A DNA stretch of 13,998 nucleotides, from assembly GCA_018712865.1 (NCBI GenBank), contig DVGH01000059.1, positions 1-13,998 on the forward strand, written 5' to 3'. A model generated the notes under the pieces. That model was given only the letters and a program-made list of their open reading frames with translations, ran no database searches and was not told where the DNA came from. The translations under genes and the position numbers were made by a program. Source of the DNA: Scatavimonas merdipullorum. Its GTDB lineage: Bacteria; Bacillota; Clostridia; Oscillospirales; Acutalibacteraceae. Below are positions 1 to 8,499 of this stretch, one piece after another. Within the stretch, counting starts at the first letter, position 1. The number at the start of each line of letters is the position of its first letter.

Positions 1-42
1 AAAAAGCCCGGCGCGGGGCATATGCCCCGCGCCGGGCTTTTT
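1..42. terminator. Bidirectional rho-independent terminator closing the sugar operon
   Basis: Positions 1-21 and 22-42 are perfect reverse complements: an A5 run, a GC-rich arm, a central CATATG, the matching arm and a T5 run. Both strands therefore read as a strong GC stem followed by a U-tract. On the minus strand it lies 63 bases after the xylulokinase stop and is the natural end of that transcript. It would also stop a plus-strand transcript entering from the left of the window. Confidence 0.93.
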
Positions 43-105
43 GGAGAAAGGTTATTGGAGGAGGTTGTATCTAAAATCAGTTTGCTTATTAAAAAGTAAG
101 GTTTG

Positions 106-1629
106 TCATAATTTGCCAAGATCTTTAAAAAGCGGGCGCAACGCAGGATACAACGCCTTATACTGTGCATATACCCTGCTGTATTGCTGCGCGTTTTCCA
201 AAGAGGGTGGAAAAAACTCGCCTTCTTTTACAAATACGTTGCAGGCATCCTGCACGGTTTTAAACAGACCGCTTCCCACAGTGGCTAAAATGGCAGCGCC
301 CTGCGCGGCCCCCTCGTTTGCCTGCATGGTGTTTACCCTGCAATAAAACAAATCTGCAAGCATTTGCCGCCAGACCGGACTGTTTGCGCCGCCGCCGCAT
401 AGTGCCATGCTGTCGGGTTTTATTCCCATTTCCTGCAAAACAGACAGGCAGTCTGTCAGGGAGCAGGCAACGCCCTCCATTACTGCACGTATCAGGTCAG
501 AACGCGTGTGCATGGCGCTTAGCCCAAAGAACACGCCGCGGCAGTCGGGATCGAGATGCGGTGTGCGTTCGCCCATCAGATATGGTAAAAACAAAAGCCG
601 GTTTGCACCGATGGGACTTTGCAATGCCATATGATCCATAAGCTGGTAAACGCCGGTGCCTTTTTGCTGCGCCAACGCTTTTAAGTCGCACAGCACATTT
701 TCCTTCAGCCATTTCAGTGAAAGGCCCGCGGCCTGTGTAACGCCCATTACGTGCCATGCGCCCGGAACAGCGCAGCAAAATGTATGTACGCGGCCATTTG
801 GGTCTATATGCAGTGTGTTTGTATGAGCGAAAACAACACCTGAGGTGCCAATTGTTGTAAATGCTTTTTTATCACAGACGACGCCTGTCCCAACTGCCGC
901 CGCGGCGTTGTCACCCGCGCCTGCAACAACCTTTGTGTGTTCGGAAAGCCCCGTCAGCTGCGCTGCCTGTTTACTGATTGTTCCCGTTGGCTGGGGGGAT
1001 TCGTAAACCCGGGCCAGCATAGAGGGGTTTAGCTGAAGGCAGTCGAGCATTTCCACAGACCAACACCTGTTTTTTACATCCAGCAGCTGCATGCCGGAAG
1101 CGTCTGATACATCGGTGGCAAAATCCCCGGTTAAGCAAAAGCGAATATAATCTTTTGGAAGCAAAATATGCCTGCATTTGGAGAACAGCTCCGGTTCATG
1201 CTTTTTTACCCATAAAATTTTTGATGCGGTAAACCCGGTAAGCGCAGGGTTTGCGGTAACGGCAATCAATTGTGCATACCCAAATAAGCTGGTAAGCGTT
1301 TTGCATTCCTGCGCGGTGCGCTGGTCGCACCATAAAATAGCGTTGCGCAGGACTGTGCAGTTTTGGTCAAGCATGACAAGACCGTGCATTTGACCGGTTA
1401 AACCCAGACCGGATATTTCCTCTGGCTTTACCTGAGAGGATGCAAGCACACGCCGGATTGCCAAAACCGTTTTTTCCCACCAATCCTCTGGGTTTTGCTC
1501 TGCCCAGCCGTTTTGCGGCTGGTACATGGCATATCCTTCACTGGCGCTTGCAACCAATACGCCGTCTTCTGCGTATAGAACGGCTTTTACACCGGAAGTA
1601 CCAACGTCAATCCCCATGCAGTAATTCAT
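106..1629 (-). CDS. xylB: Xylulokinase (FGGY family carbohydrate kinase)
   Basis: The 507-residue protein is a cytosolic FGGY sugar kinase, predicted to phosphorylate D-xylulose to D-xylulose 5-phosphate with ATP. The N-terminal phosphate loop GIDVGTSG is at residues 6-13. TGQMHG (78-83) carries the Met-His pair typical of xylulokinases, WCDQR is at 100-104, and GAGDN (237-241) carries the catalytic Asp240, the equivalent of E. coli XylB Asp233. The C-terminal domain shows PYLMGERTPHLD, a glycine-rich GGGANSPVW and EGAAQGAA. Length is close to the usual 480-510. The ATG has AAAGGAGG nine bases upstream. It is the last gene of the minus-strand operon, 17 bases after the mutarotase gene. The lyxose isomerase upstream would make its substrate. 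Related FGGY kinases can act on other ketoses, so exact specificity is inferred from motifs and context. Confidence 0.93.
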   Translation of the reverse strand: MNYCMGIDVGTSGVKAVLYAEDGVLVASASEGYAMYQPQNGWAEQNPEDWWEKTVLAIRRVLASSQVKPEEISGLGLTGQMHGLVMLDQNCTVLRNAILWCDQRTAQECKTLTSLFGYAQLIAVTANPALTGFTASKILWVKKHEPELFSKCRHILLPKDYIRFCLTGDFATDVSDASGMQLLDVKNRCWSVEMLDCLQLNPSMLARVYESPQPTGTISKQAAQLTGLSEHTKVVAGAGDNAAAAVGTGVVCDKKAFTTIGTSGVVFAHTNTLHIDPNGRVHTFCCAVPGAWHVMGVTQAAGLSLKWLKENVLCDLKALAQQKGTGVYQLMDHMALQSPIGANRLLFLPYLMGERTPHLDPDCRGVFFGLSAMHTRSDLIRAVMEGVACSLTDCLSVLQEMGIKPDSMALCGGGANSPVWRQMLADLFYCRVNTMQANEGAAQGAAILATVGSGLFKTVQDACNVFVKEGEFFPPSLENAQQYSRVYAQYKALYPALRPLFKDLGKL

Positions 1630-1646
1630 TGAAACGTCCTCCTTTT

Positions 1647-2693
1647 TCAGGCTTCAAAAGCAGCCCGCGCACGGTTGATCTCTTTTAATGAATGGTGTAT
1701 TTTTACTTCTATCCGTATGGTTTGCTGCTGTCCGGGCTGCAAATATTGCAGGGTACCGTCTTTTTTTGCACGGGCTCTTCCCATTACATGGCAGTTCCCC
1801 GGTTCCAGTCCAAGTACATATTCGCCGCTTTTCATACATTTCCACTGTGTAAAGCAGGGAAGCTGTGCAAGCGGATAGATCAACTCCACGGCCGTCAGAA
1901 GCTTATGGTTTATAAGCATGGCGTGTACCTTTCCATGGCGGTCCGGGCGCATTTTGTGGAAGAAAACCTGTTCCTCAAAGCCATCCACCGGCTCGGTCAT
2001 TTTATCTGAGGTGGACAAACCGTCTTCTGCCTGCTTGTCGCGCGGCGTTATAGACAGCGAGGGGAGAAGCAGTTCGCATTGCGGTGAAAGCATGGGATAC
2101 CCAAAATTGATATGATATAAAAGCATAAATGGAACCGGTGCAAAATCCAGATTTTCTATACGGTCTTCTATTGTAAAACAGTTTTCCTCACCCGCAAGCG
2201 CAATGCGGCGCTGCATAAAAAGATGCTCGCCAAATACCTGCGCCTGTCGGAGCTTTCCGCTAAGCGTAAGGGTAGCGCTGCTTTCTTCCCAAAGCGTTTC
2301 CGGGCAGACTTCGTAGGCAGGCGTGTTGGAAATAACGCCGTGCAGGCCCAGGTTTTCTTCACCGTCACGACAGGGGGCACCCATATAGCTTAAACCACAC
2401 GTGGTCAGAAAGCCGGCAAAAAAGCTTTTGAAAAATCCCTTGTCCTTATCCTCTGTGAAAAATTGCGGCGCGGTAAGCCCGGTTTTAGATAAAAAGCTTA
2501 AATTTATACCTTGAAAGGACAGTCCGGTAATATCCATACCGCGGTCTGGCAGTACGGTAAAGGACAGGCCGTTTGCATTGTATAGCTCTATCGCGCGCAT
2601 ACCGCTGGCCTTACCGCCGTTTATCGTATAGTCCTTCATCCCAAAAAGCTGCTCGGCGCTGCCCACATAGCGCAGCAGCGTATTTTTTTGCAT
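1647..2693 (-). CDS. Aldose 1-epimerase family protein (DUF4432-type mutarotase)
   Basis: The predicted product is 348 residues with a galactose-mutarotase-like beta-sandwich, probably cytosolic because no signal peptide is visible. It likely interconverts the alpha and beta anomers of the imported aldose so that the isomerase receives the right form. Visible landmarks are LPDRGMDI (48-55), GLHGV with His118, and LLYHINFGYP with His194. These histidines are plausible catalytic or sugar-binding residues for this fold. I chose the ATG at 2693 because AAGGAGGT lies about ten bases before it. The longer frame from 2762 would read through a stable hairpin and adds a non-conserved extension. The gene lies 17 bases upstream of xylB and 69 bases after the M24 gene. 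The family is poorly characterised biochemically, so the sugar is inferred from the operon. Confidence 0.82.
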   Translation of the reverse strand: MQKNTLLRYVGSAEQLFGMKDYTINGGKASGMRAIELYNANGLSFTVLPDRGMDITGLSFQGINLSFLSKTGLTAPQFFTEDKDKGFFKSFFAGFLTTCGLSYMGAPCRDGEENLGLHGVISNTPAYEVCPETLWEESSATLTLSGKLRQAQVFGEHLFMQRRIALAGEENCFTIEDRIENLDFAPVPFMLLYHINFGYPMLSPQCELLLPSLSITPRDKQAEDGLSTSDKMTEPVDGFEEQVFFHKMRPDRHGKVHAMLINHKLLTAVELIYPLAQLPCFTQWKCMKSGEYVLGLEPGNCHVMGRARAKKDGTLQYLQPGQQQTIRIEVKIHHSLKEINRARAAFEA

Positions 2694-2727
2694 GGCCTGT
2701 GAGACCTCCTTTTTATATAAAACATGC

Positions 2728-2750
2728 GGGGCGGCCTGTAACGCCGCCCC
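2728..2750 (-). other. GC-rich intercistronic hairpin between the M24 and mutarotase genes
   Basis: GGGGCGGC (2728-2735) and GCCGCCCC (2743-2750) form a perfect 8-bp stem with a 7-base loop. On the transcribed minus strand it follows the M24 stop by 12 bases and is followed by an AT-rich stretch without a clean U-run, then by the mutarotase ribosome binding site. This fits an mRNA-stabilising or partly attenuating element better than a full terminator. Confidence 0.6.
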
Positions 2751-2762
2751 ATAACATAACAT

Positions 2763-4115
2763 TTAAAATGCTTCTCCCACAAACTGCTGTAAGTCGACGG
2801 GAAGACGGTTTAAAATACGCACTTGGTCGCCAAACTTTCCGGCGGTTTTCTCAATTACAATGTAATCCAGACCGGGAATTGCAACGTCCGCCCATGTGTC
2901 GTAAAATCCTTTAAGGCCCACGTCCAGCATCAGTACCATTGTATTTGCAAGCGGGTCTTTAAAGTCGCAGGAAAGCGCACCATAAAATTCCTGGCATTCG
3001 GTGTAACCGGAATTATGCGACGTTACATAACCTTTAAGTTCGCTGAAGCGTTCCAGAGGAAGGCCGGTTTGGGCGCGCAGCCTTGGCGCTTCCTGATTAT
3101 AATATGCAATCATAGATTGTTCATGTAAATAACCCGGCAGGTTGTTTTTTGCAATGTTTTCAAATTCTGCAACCGCATGCGCATATGCGCCCTGTAAAAA
3201 TTCCATCCATGTGCGGTAAGATTTTGTGATCTGGGATGGGTTCTTTACGCACATGACGGTTGCCCTTTGCGCACCGCACAACCCGTCGCGTTTGGGAGAA
3301 ACGCCTATATGGACCACATCGCCTTCCTGAATGACCCTGTTAGAGGCCGCTGCAACGATGGTGCGATTGTTTTTGCCGCTTGTAACCATTACCTGAAAAC
3401 CCATTGCCTGCGCGCCCAGCTCATGCGCAATGCAGTAGCCCCACTGAGCGACCTGCGCTTCTGTAAGGCCGGGACGCAGAATACGCAGCATACCTTCAAG
3501 CATGCTGTCGCTGATTCGGCAGCTTTCTTCAATCAGCTGCATTTCCAGCATGGATTTTTCATATTTTATCTGATAGTACTTTTTTGACAAATCGCCTATG
3601 TTTTCTTCCCCCACATAGCGTTTGAGCGTGTTGTACAGCCCAAGAGGGAAAACCCCCTTTGTCGTTAAAAGTGCAATGTTTTTGGGCTTGCCACCGCATG
3701 CTTCTTCTATAATATCAGAGGGAGTCAGCAGGTTTCCGGGGTAATCCGGGTCGTCGACGCGCAAGATATCAACTTTACGGATCTTTACCCCGGAGCGGTG
3801 GCAAAACTGTTCAGCAACAATACCGCTTTCCAGCCCGGCGATAAAATACAGGCCGTTTTTGGAAAGTACGGCTGCGATTGGTTCAACAATAATATTGGGA
3901 TTTCCGGCAAGATAGGGAACGTCGCCGCAGTAATGCTCGTCTGCGTATACAACGCCGCAGTCAAAGCCTTCTTTTTGCAGCATATCCCATACTTTGCGCT
4001 GGCGCGCGGTAAATTCTTCGGGAGGGAGCAAAAAATCCTTGTTAAAAGCAGGCGCTTGTTCAAGCACTTTGCAAATAATATTTGCTTGCTGCTTCCAGAT
4101 TTTTCCGTCAAACAT
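2763..4115 (-). CDS. M24-fold (Xaa-Pro peptidase/creatinase-like) protein lacking canonical metal ligands
   Basis: The 450-residue protein has the two-domain layout of prolidase and creatinase relatives: an N-terminal creatinase-type domain (about 35-180) and a C-terminal pita-bread domain (about 190-445). By eye alignment, the usual Asp-Asp-His-Glu-Glu metal set is mostly absent. The first Asp of the IDxG motif is Gly271 (VVHIGVSPKRDG), the second Asp is Ala282, His367 remains (TSHNSGY), and both Glu positions look like Asp398 and Asp417. M24 relatives without metal include creatinase, which hydrolyses a C-N bond using a histidine. A C-N hydrolase or non-catalytic binding role is therefore more likely than metallopeptidase activity. 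The ATG has AAAGGAGG seven bases upstream and lies two bases after the isomerase stop, so the two genes are probably translationally coupled. The substrate is unknown. Confidence 0.78.
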   Translation of the reverse strand: MFDGKIWKQQANIICKVLEQAPAFNKDFLLPPEEFTARQRKVWDMLQKEGFDCGVVYADEHYCGDVPYLAGNPNIIVEPIAAVLSKNGLYFIAGLESGIVAEQFCHRSGVKIRKVDILRVDDPDYPGNLLTPSDIIEEACGGKPKNIALLTTKGVFPLGLYNTLKRYVGEENIGDLSKKYYQIKYEKSMLEMQLIEESCRISDSMLEGMLRILRPGLTEAQVAQWGYCIAHELGAQAMGFQVMVTSGKNNRTIVAAASNRVIQEGDVVHIGVSPKRDGLCGAQRATVMCVKNPSQITKSYRTWMEFLQGAYAHAVAEFENIAKNNLPGYLHEQSMIAYYNQEAPRLRAQTGLPLERFSELKGYVTSHNSGYTECQEFYGALSCDFKDPLANTMVLMLDVGLKGFYDTWADVAIPGLDYIVIEKTAGKFGDQVRILNRLPVDLQQFVGEAF

Positions 4116-4117
4116 TG

Positions 4118-4678
4118 CTATGCCTCCTTTGCAATTTCCGGTATGCGGCGGATGCGTGGGTCGGTAAAAATATCTTTTTCATCAAAGCTGGGAGTGCTGA
4201 ATTCTGAAACCACGGCGCCTTTTTCGCCCGCCTGGAACCAGTGGCGCGTGTTGATGGGAATGGTATATTGCTCCCCGGGCGTCAAAATAATTTCATGAAA
4301 AACCGTATAGTAGGCCTTGTCGGCTTGAGGCGGGCTGGCTTTTGGACAGGGTGTAGGTTCACCCTCGACGTACAAATACACACTGCCAAAGCGGCAGCGG
4401 AAAGTTTCTTCTTTTCCGGGGTAATCTCCAAAAGGAGGATGCCGATGTTCCGGGCAGGTCTGCCCGGGTAAAAGAACCATTTCCTTTGCGCACACCCTGT
4501 CTGTATTAATATATGTGACAAGCTGCAACGCGCTGTGCTCCAGATCTTCCAGGCCAAAGTCGGCAATTTCTATGTTCTCTTTTTCGGTTTCTGTTAAAGC
4601 AATACCAGCGGCGTCAAAATATGCGATAACCCGCGCTTTTACAGCGTTGTATTGTTCCTTAGTAATCACAACTTTCAC
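4118..4678 (-). CDS. D-lyxose/D-mannose family ketol-isomerase
   Basis: The product is a 186-residue single-domain cupin isomerase (EC 5.3.1.15 type), closely resembling the Bacillus YdaE lyxose isomerase as I recall that sequence. It converts D-lyxose to D-xylulose, and relatives also interconvert D-mannose and D-fructose. The PGQTCPEHRHPP block (71-82) supplies His78 and His80, Glu91 follows in ETFRC, and NTRHWFQAG (143-151) supplies His146, completing a Mn-binding site. VYLYVEGE and DIFTDPR are further family signatures. The 5' end overlaps the M20 gene by 20 bases. The GTG at 4678 has only weak purine-rich sequence upstream. A second in-frame GTG at 4669 has AAGGTG six bases before it and may be the true start. 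The adjacent xylulokinase argues for lyxose rather than mannose. Confidence 0.9.
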   Translation of the reverse strand: MKVVITKEQYNAVKARVIAYFDAAGIALTETEKENIEIADFGLEDLEHSALQLVTYINTDRVCAKEMVLLPGQTCPEHRHPPFGDYPGKEETFRCRFGSVYLYVEGEPTPCPKASPPQADKAYYTVFHEIILTPGEQYTIPINTRHWFQAGEKGAVVSEFSTPSFDEKDIFTDPRIRRIPEIAKEA

Positions 4679-5993
4679 CTTCTTTCTTTTCTTCCGTTTT
4701 TACAGTCCCAACCCAGTCCAGAATCAGATTGGCATACACTTCAATTGCCTGGTAAAATTTTTCTGCATCCATACTTTCGTCTGTGGTGTGCAGTTCTTCC
4801 AGATCACCGGGCCCCATAATAACAACAGGCATTTTTCCAATGCGGAAAAGCGGGGCGCCGTCGCAGCCGCAGGGGAGGCCGTCAAGCACTGCACCTGGAA
4901 GGACCCTTCTGCAGCTTTTAAGCGCGGTTTGTACAAAAGGATGCTCTGCGTCGGTTTCAAAGCAAAGCGTTTCCTGATACCAGTCGACTGTAACAGGGTG
5001 GCTGCAAAGCCATGGGTCGCCTGCGCAGGCAAAGTCTAAGCAGCGCTGAATTTCGTCTTTTATATCCTGCGGATCTACCGCAATTAAACGGTAATCCTTG
5101 TCATATTCACTTGGAAGAAATTCTACATCAAAATCGACCGTACAGGCTTCAGGAACGATAGAAGCACCCAGTCCGCCTTCAATTTTTCCTATATTAACGG
5201 TAGGGTTGGACAAAAGAGGGTGTTTTTTTGTCATTAACCAGTGCGTTTCGACCTCTTTGATGGCGTTTATCAGTTTAATCGCCTTTTCAACGGCATTGAC
5301 GCCAAGCCCTTTTGTTGCAGCGTGTGTCTGTCTTCCGGTTACGGTAAAGCGGGCAAGAAACGCGCCGCGGTTTGCAGGCATTACCGCCATGCGGGTGGGT
5401 TCCATGATGATTGCGCCGTCGGCGCGGTATCCTCTGTCGCAGCAGGCGATCGTACCATTGCCGCCGCCCTCTTCGTCAATAACGGATTCGATAATGATAT
5501 CGCCGGCCAGCGGGATGGAAAGTTCTTTAAGCAGGCTTACCGCCAAAATAGCTGCGCCCAGCCCGCCCTTCATATCTGTTGTACCACGTCCATACAGACG
5601 GCCGTTGCGCTCTACACAGGTAAACGGCGAACTGGTCCAAGCGGATTCGTCGCCTGGAGGGACAATGTCGCAATGGCCATTCATCAGAAGAGAACGCCCG
5701 CCTCCGGCGCCTTTAAATGTTGCAACGACATTTTCCCGGTTTTCGTATGTATGGTTTTTATTAAAGCCGGCATATTTGCAAATTTTTTCGTTTTCCGGGG
5801 AAAAGGCGTCTACCTGGGCGCCCAATCTTTGAAAGTATTGCTTTAAATAGTCTTGTATACCTTTTTCCTGTCCATATTTTCCGGCTTCTAAAATCCGGCT
5901 GTCAAACGAAACCAGGTCTTTTAAAAATGCAAAATAGGCAGATTTATTTTTTTCGATGGTATTATGGATGGCCAGACGGATATCTGCGCCCAT
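4659..5993 (-). CDS. M20 family deacylase/peptidase (ArgE/DapE-like)
   Basis: The 444-residue protein is a di-zinc amidohydrolase of the ArgE/DapE/ACY1 group, which removes acyl groups from N-acyl amino acids or cleaves small peptides in the cytosol. The metal and catalytic set looks complete: NGHCD (His107, Asp109), GRGTTDMKGG (Asp140), DEEGGG (catalytic Glu174 and Glu175), MEPT (Glu198) and ELHTTDE (His402). The dimerisation domain spans roughly 205-330. I place the start at the ATG at 5993, which has AAGGGGGT eight bases upstream. The longer frame to 6062 would overlap the permease gene and has no comparable site. It lies 37 bases after the permease gene and overlaps the isomerase gene. 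The context suggests it processes an imported compound rather than serving arginine or lysine synthesis. The substrate is not identifiable from sequence. Confidence 0.85.
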   Translation of the reverse strand: MGADIRLAIHNTIEKNKSAYFAFLKDLVSFDSRILEAGKYGQEKGIQDYLKQYFQRLGAQVDAFSPENEKICKYAGFNKNHTYENRENVVATFKGAGGGRSLLMNGHCDIVPPGDESAWTSSPFTCVERNGRLYGRGTTDMKGGLGAAILAVSLLKELSIPLAGDIIIESVIDEEGGGNGTIACCDRGYRADGAIIMEPTRMAVMPANRGAFLARFTVTGRQTHAATKGLGVNAVEKAIKLINAIKEVETHWLMTKKHPLLSNPTVNIGKIEGGLGASIVPEACTVDFDVEFLPSEYDKDYRLIAVDPQDIKDEIQRCLDFACAGDPWLCSHPVTVDWYQETLCFETDAEHPFVQTALKSCRRVLPGAVLDGLPCGCDGAPLFRIGKMPVVIMGPGDLEELHTTDESMDAEKFYQAIEVYANLILDWVGTVKTEEKKEGESCDY

Positions 5994-6030
5994 AAGGAAT
6001 ACCCCCTTAAAAATTGTTGGAATTTTCCGT

Positions 6031-6987
6031 TTATTTGTTTTTGGACTTCTTTTGAATGGCAACGGCGAGGATTAAAACGATACCCGTAAAGATCATTTGA
6101 TAATACCGGCCAACGCCGATGAGGTCAAAGCCGTTGTTCAGTACGCTCATAATCAAGGCGCCGATCAGGCTGCCGATTACGCCGCCAACACCGCCGTTTA
6201 CGCTTGCGCCGCCGATAACGACGGCAGCAATGGCGTTGAGTTCCAGACCGTCGCCGGCCATGGGCTGCCCGGAATCAAGGCGGGAAGCCAAGATCATGCC
6301 GCTGACGGCGGCCATAACGCCGCTGAGCATATATACGCCGATTTTGGTTTTATCAATGGAAATCCCCGCCAGCCTGGCGGCTTCTTCGTTGCCGCCTACA
6401 CCAAAAACAGACGCGCCGAACTTGGTTTTTTGCAGGGTAAAATGGCCAATGACATACATTAAGGCAACGATTAAGACCGGCACCGGTAAAAAGCCTAAAT
6501 TACCGCGGCCAAAAAAGGCAAACGCATCTGGCAGGCCGGAAACGGAATACCCGCCTGTAACGGCAAGGGCAAGCCCGCTTGCAACCGTCATTGTGCCAAG
6601 CGTGGCAATAATAGGCGGTACGCTTGCTTTTGTAATAACAATACCGTTGACTGCGCCGACGATCAGCCCCACCAGTAATCCGGTAAGCAGGCCCGCGACA
6701 ACGCCCAGGCCCAAATTGACCATTACAATGGCGGCAACTGTTCCGGAAAGCGATACAGTTGAGCTGACGGAGAGATCTATACCACCGGAAACAATGACAA
6801 ATGTCATGCCGACGGCAAGGATGGCGTTGATAGAAGCCTGACGTAAAACGCCCATAATGTTAAACAGGGTAAAAAAGTTTTCGCTGCTGAAGCTAAAGGC
6901 GACGCAAATAACGGCGAGTCCTATAAAAGCGATAAATTCGCGGCGCTTTGTAAAATTGATAAGTTTTGTTTTAAGCGAGCTGTTCAT
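6031..6987 (-). CDS. Ribose-type sugar ABC transporter permease
   Basis: The 318-residue, strongly hydrophobic protein is a BPD-type membrane subunit of the RbsC/XylH/AraH family, with roughly eight to ten membrane segments. GGIDLSVSS in the second or third helix region and ASVNGGVGGVIGSLIGA near the C terminus are typical of the family, the latter around the loop that meets the ATPase. Length agrees with RbsC (about 320). The ATG has AGGAGG eight bases upstream and lies inside the end of the ATPase gene (17-base overlap), so coupling is expected. As a homodimer it would form the channel with the ATPase encoded upstream. The gene context suggests a pentose or pentose-containing ligand. Confidence 0.92.
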   Translation of the reverse strand: MNSSLKTKLINFTKRREFIAFIGLAVICVAFSFSSENFFTLFNIMGVLRQASINAILAVGMTFVIVSGGIDLSVSSTVSLSGTVAAIVMVNLGLGVVAGLLTGLLVGLIVGAVNGIVITKASVPPIIATLGTMTVASGLALAVTGGYSVSGLPDAFAFFGRGNLGFLPVPVLIVALMYVIGHFTLQKTKFGASVFGVGGNEEAARLAGISIDKTKIGVYMLSGVMAAVSGMILASRLDSGQPMAGDGLELNAIAAVVIGGASVNGGVGGVIGSLIGALIMSVLNNGFDLIGVGRYYQMIFTGIVLILAVAIQKKSKNK

Positions 6988-8479
6988 TTGAGTCGCCTCC
7001 TGTAATATATTGCATAATCAGATTCATATCTGCGTTTTTCTGGTCGAGCTGGGCCGTAATACGCCCTTTATACATGGTGAGTATGCGGTTGCTTACCCGC
7101 AGGACTTCTTCAAGTTCAGAAGAAATAAATATAACGGATTTTCCCTGTGCAGCAAGATTGCTCACCGCCTGGAAAATTTCTTCTTTTGCGCCGACGTCTA
7201 CACCTCTGGTGGGTTCGTCCAATATCAGGATATCGCAATTTGCGCAGAGCCATTTCCCCAGAGCAACCTTTTGCTGGTTGCCGCCGCTTAAGTTCAGTAC
7301 GGGAAATTCTGTCGACGGCGTAACGATTTTCAGCGCCTCAATTTGTTTTTTTGCTTCCTGACATTCTTTATTTCTGTTAATAAATATGCCCTGGATAAAT
7401 TTTTTGAGATTGACGATCGTAATATTTCTGCGTATGTTCAAGTTCATAAACAGCCCCTGCGCTTTTCTGCTTTCCGGTAAAAGCCCGATTTTGCAGTTAA
7501 TGGCGTCTTTTGGACGGTTAATGCTGCGCTTTACTCCGCTGATTATTATTTCGCCGGAGCGTATTTTGTCGGCGCCAAACAGCGCGCGCATAACCTCTGT
7601 GCGCCCTGCGCCTACAAGTCCGGCAATACCCAGAACTTCTCCCTTTTTAAGGTCAAAGGAGATATCGTGGATAAATGCATTGGAGATATTTTTCACAGAC
7701 ATAACCAGCGGCTGCTCTACCACAGGATTGGGCGTAATATCATTATTAATGTTTTCGCCTACCATCATTTTCACTATTTCATTTTTGGTAATTTCCCCGG
7801 TTACAGCGCTTCCTACTACTGTACCGCTCCGTAAAACAGTCAGGCGGTTGCTGATACGAACGACTTCGTCCAGACGGTGGGAAATATAAATAATAGATAC
7901 GTTTTTCTTTTTCAAATCCTCTATAATTTCAAACAGACGCTCCACTTCCGAAATGGTCAACGTTGCTGTGGGTTCGTCCATTACAAGAATATTTGCGTTA
8001 CAGGCCAGCGCTTTAGCAATTTCAACCATTTGCTGCTGCGCAATGCTTAAATCTTTAATTTTAGAATAAATGTTCAGTTCCAAACCAAAGCGTTCGATCA
8101 GCTTTTTTGCCTGGGAATATACCTTTTTCCAATTAACCAGCCCCGTTTTGCCGTAGACGGGCTCCATGCCAAAATAAATATTTTTGGCAACGTCCAGGTC
8201 TGGAAAAAGAGTAAATTCCTGATAAATGACCGCAATGCCTTTTTGTTTGGCGTCCATTGGTCTTTTAAATACCTGCTTTTCGCCCCGAAGCTCAATTGTG
8301 CCGCTGTCGGGCGAATAGACGCCCGCCAGTGTTTTGATCAGCGTGGATTTCCCCGCACCGTTTGCACCGACCAGCGCATGCGTTTCGCCTTCCTCCAAAG
8401 TGAAATTGACGTTATTAAGTGCCAACACACCCGGAAAGCGCTTTGTTACGCCCGCCATTTTTAGAATTTCAACTGCCAT
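6971..8479 (-). CDS. Ribose-type sugar ABC transporter ATP-binding protein (two NBDs)
   Basis: The 502-residue protein carries two fused nucleotide-binding domains, as in RbsA, XylG and MglA. In the first half, Walker A GANGAGKST is at residues 38-46, the signature is LSIAQQQ, and Walker B is ILVMDEPTATL. In the second half, Walker A is degenerate (GLVGAGRTE), the signature is LSGGNQQK and Walker B is ILILDEPTRGVD. The degenerate second P-loop is normal for this family. The ATG at 8479 has GGAGGTGA eight bases before it. The 11-residue longer frame from 8512 starts inside a hairpin and is unlikely. The 3' end overlaps the permease gene. It energises import of the ligand delivered by the binding protein. 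Confidence 0.93.
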   Translation of the reverse strand: MAVEILKMAGVTKRFPGVLALNNVNFTLEEGETHALVGANGAGKSTLIKTLAGVYSPDSGTIELRGEKQVFKRPMDAKQKGIAVIYQEFTLFPDLDVAKNIYFGMEPVYGKTGLVNWKKVYSQAKKLIERFGLELNIYSKIKDLSIAQQQMVEIAKALACNANILVMDEPTATLTISEVERLFEIIEDLKKKNVSIIYISHRLDEVVRISNRLTVLRSGTVVGSAVTGEITKNEIVKMMVGENINNDITPNPVVEQPLVMSVKNISNAFIHDISFDLKKGEVLGIAGLVGAGRTEVMRALFGADKIRSGEIIISGVKRSINRPKDAINCKIGLLPESRKAQGLFMNLNIRRNITIVNLKKFIQGIFINRNKECQEAKKQIEALKIVTPSTEFPVLNLSGGNQQKVALGKWLCANCDILILDEPTRGVDVGAKEEIFQAVSNLAAQGKSVIFISSELEEVLRVSNRILTMYKGRITAQLDQKNADMNLIMQYITGGDSNEQLA

Positions 8480-8499
8480 GAAATTGTTCACCTCCGGAT

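Noticed and set aside
2694..2762. Longer N terminus for the mutarotase
   Set aside because: It would translate through a stable hairpin and through the proper Shine-Dalgarno; the ATG at 2693 fits better.
5098..5832. 244-codon plus-strand frame opposite the M20 gene
   Set aside because: It is antisense to an M20 gene with a complete metal site, and its composition is that of a shadow frame.
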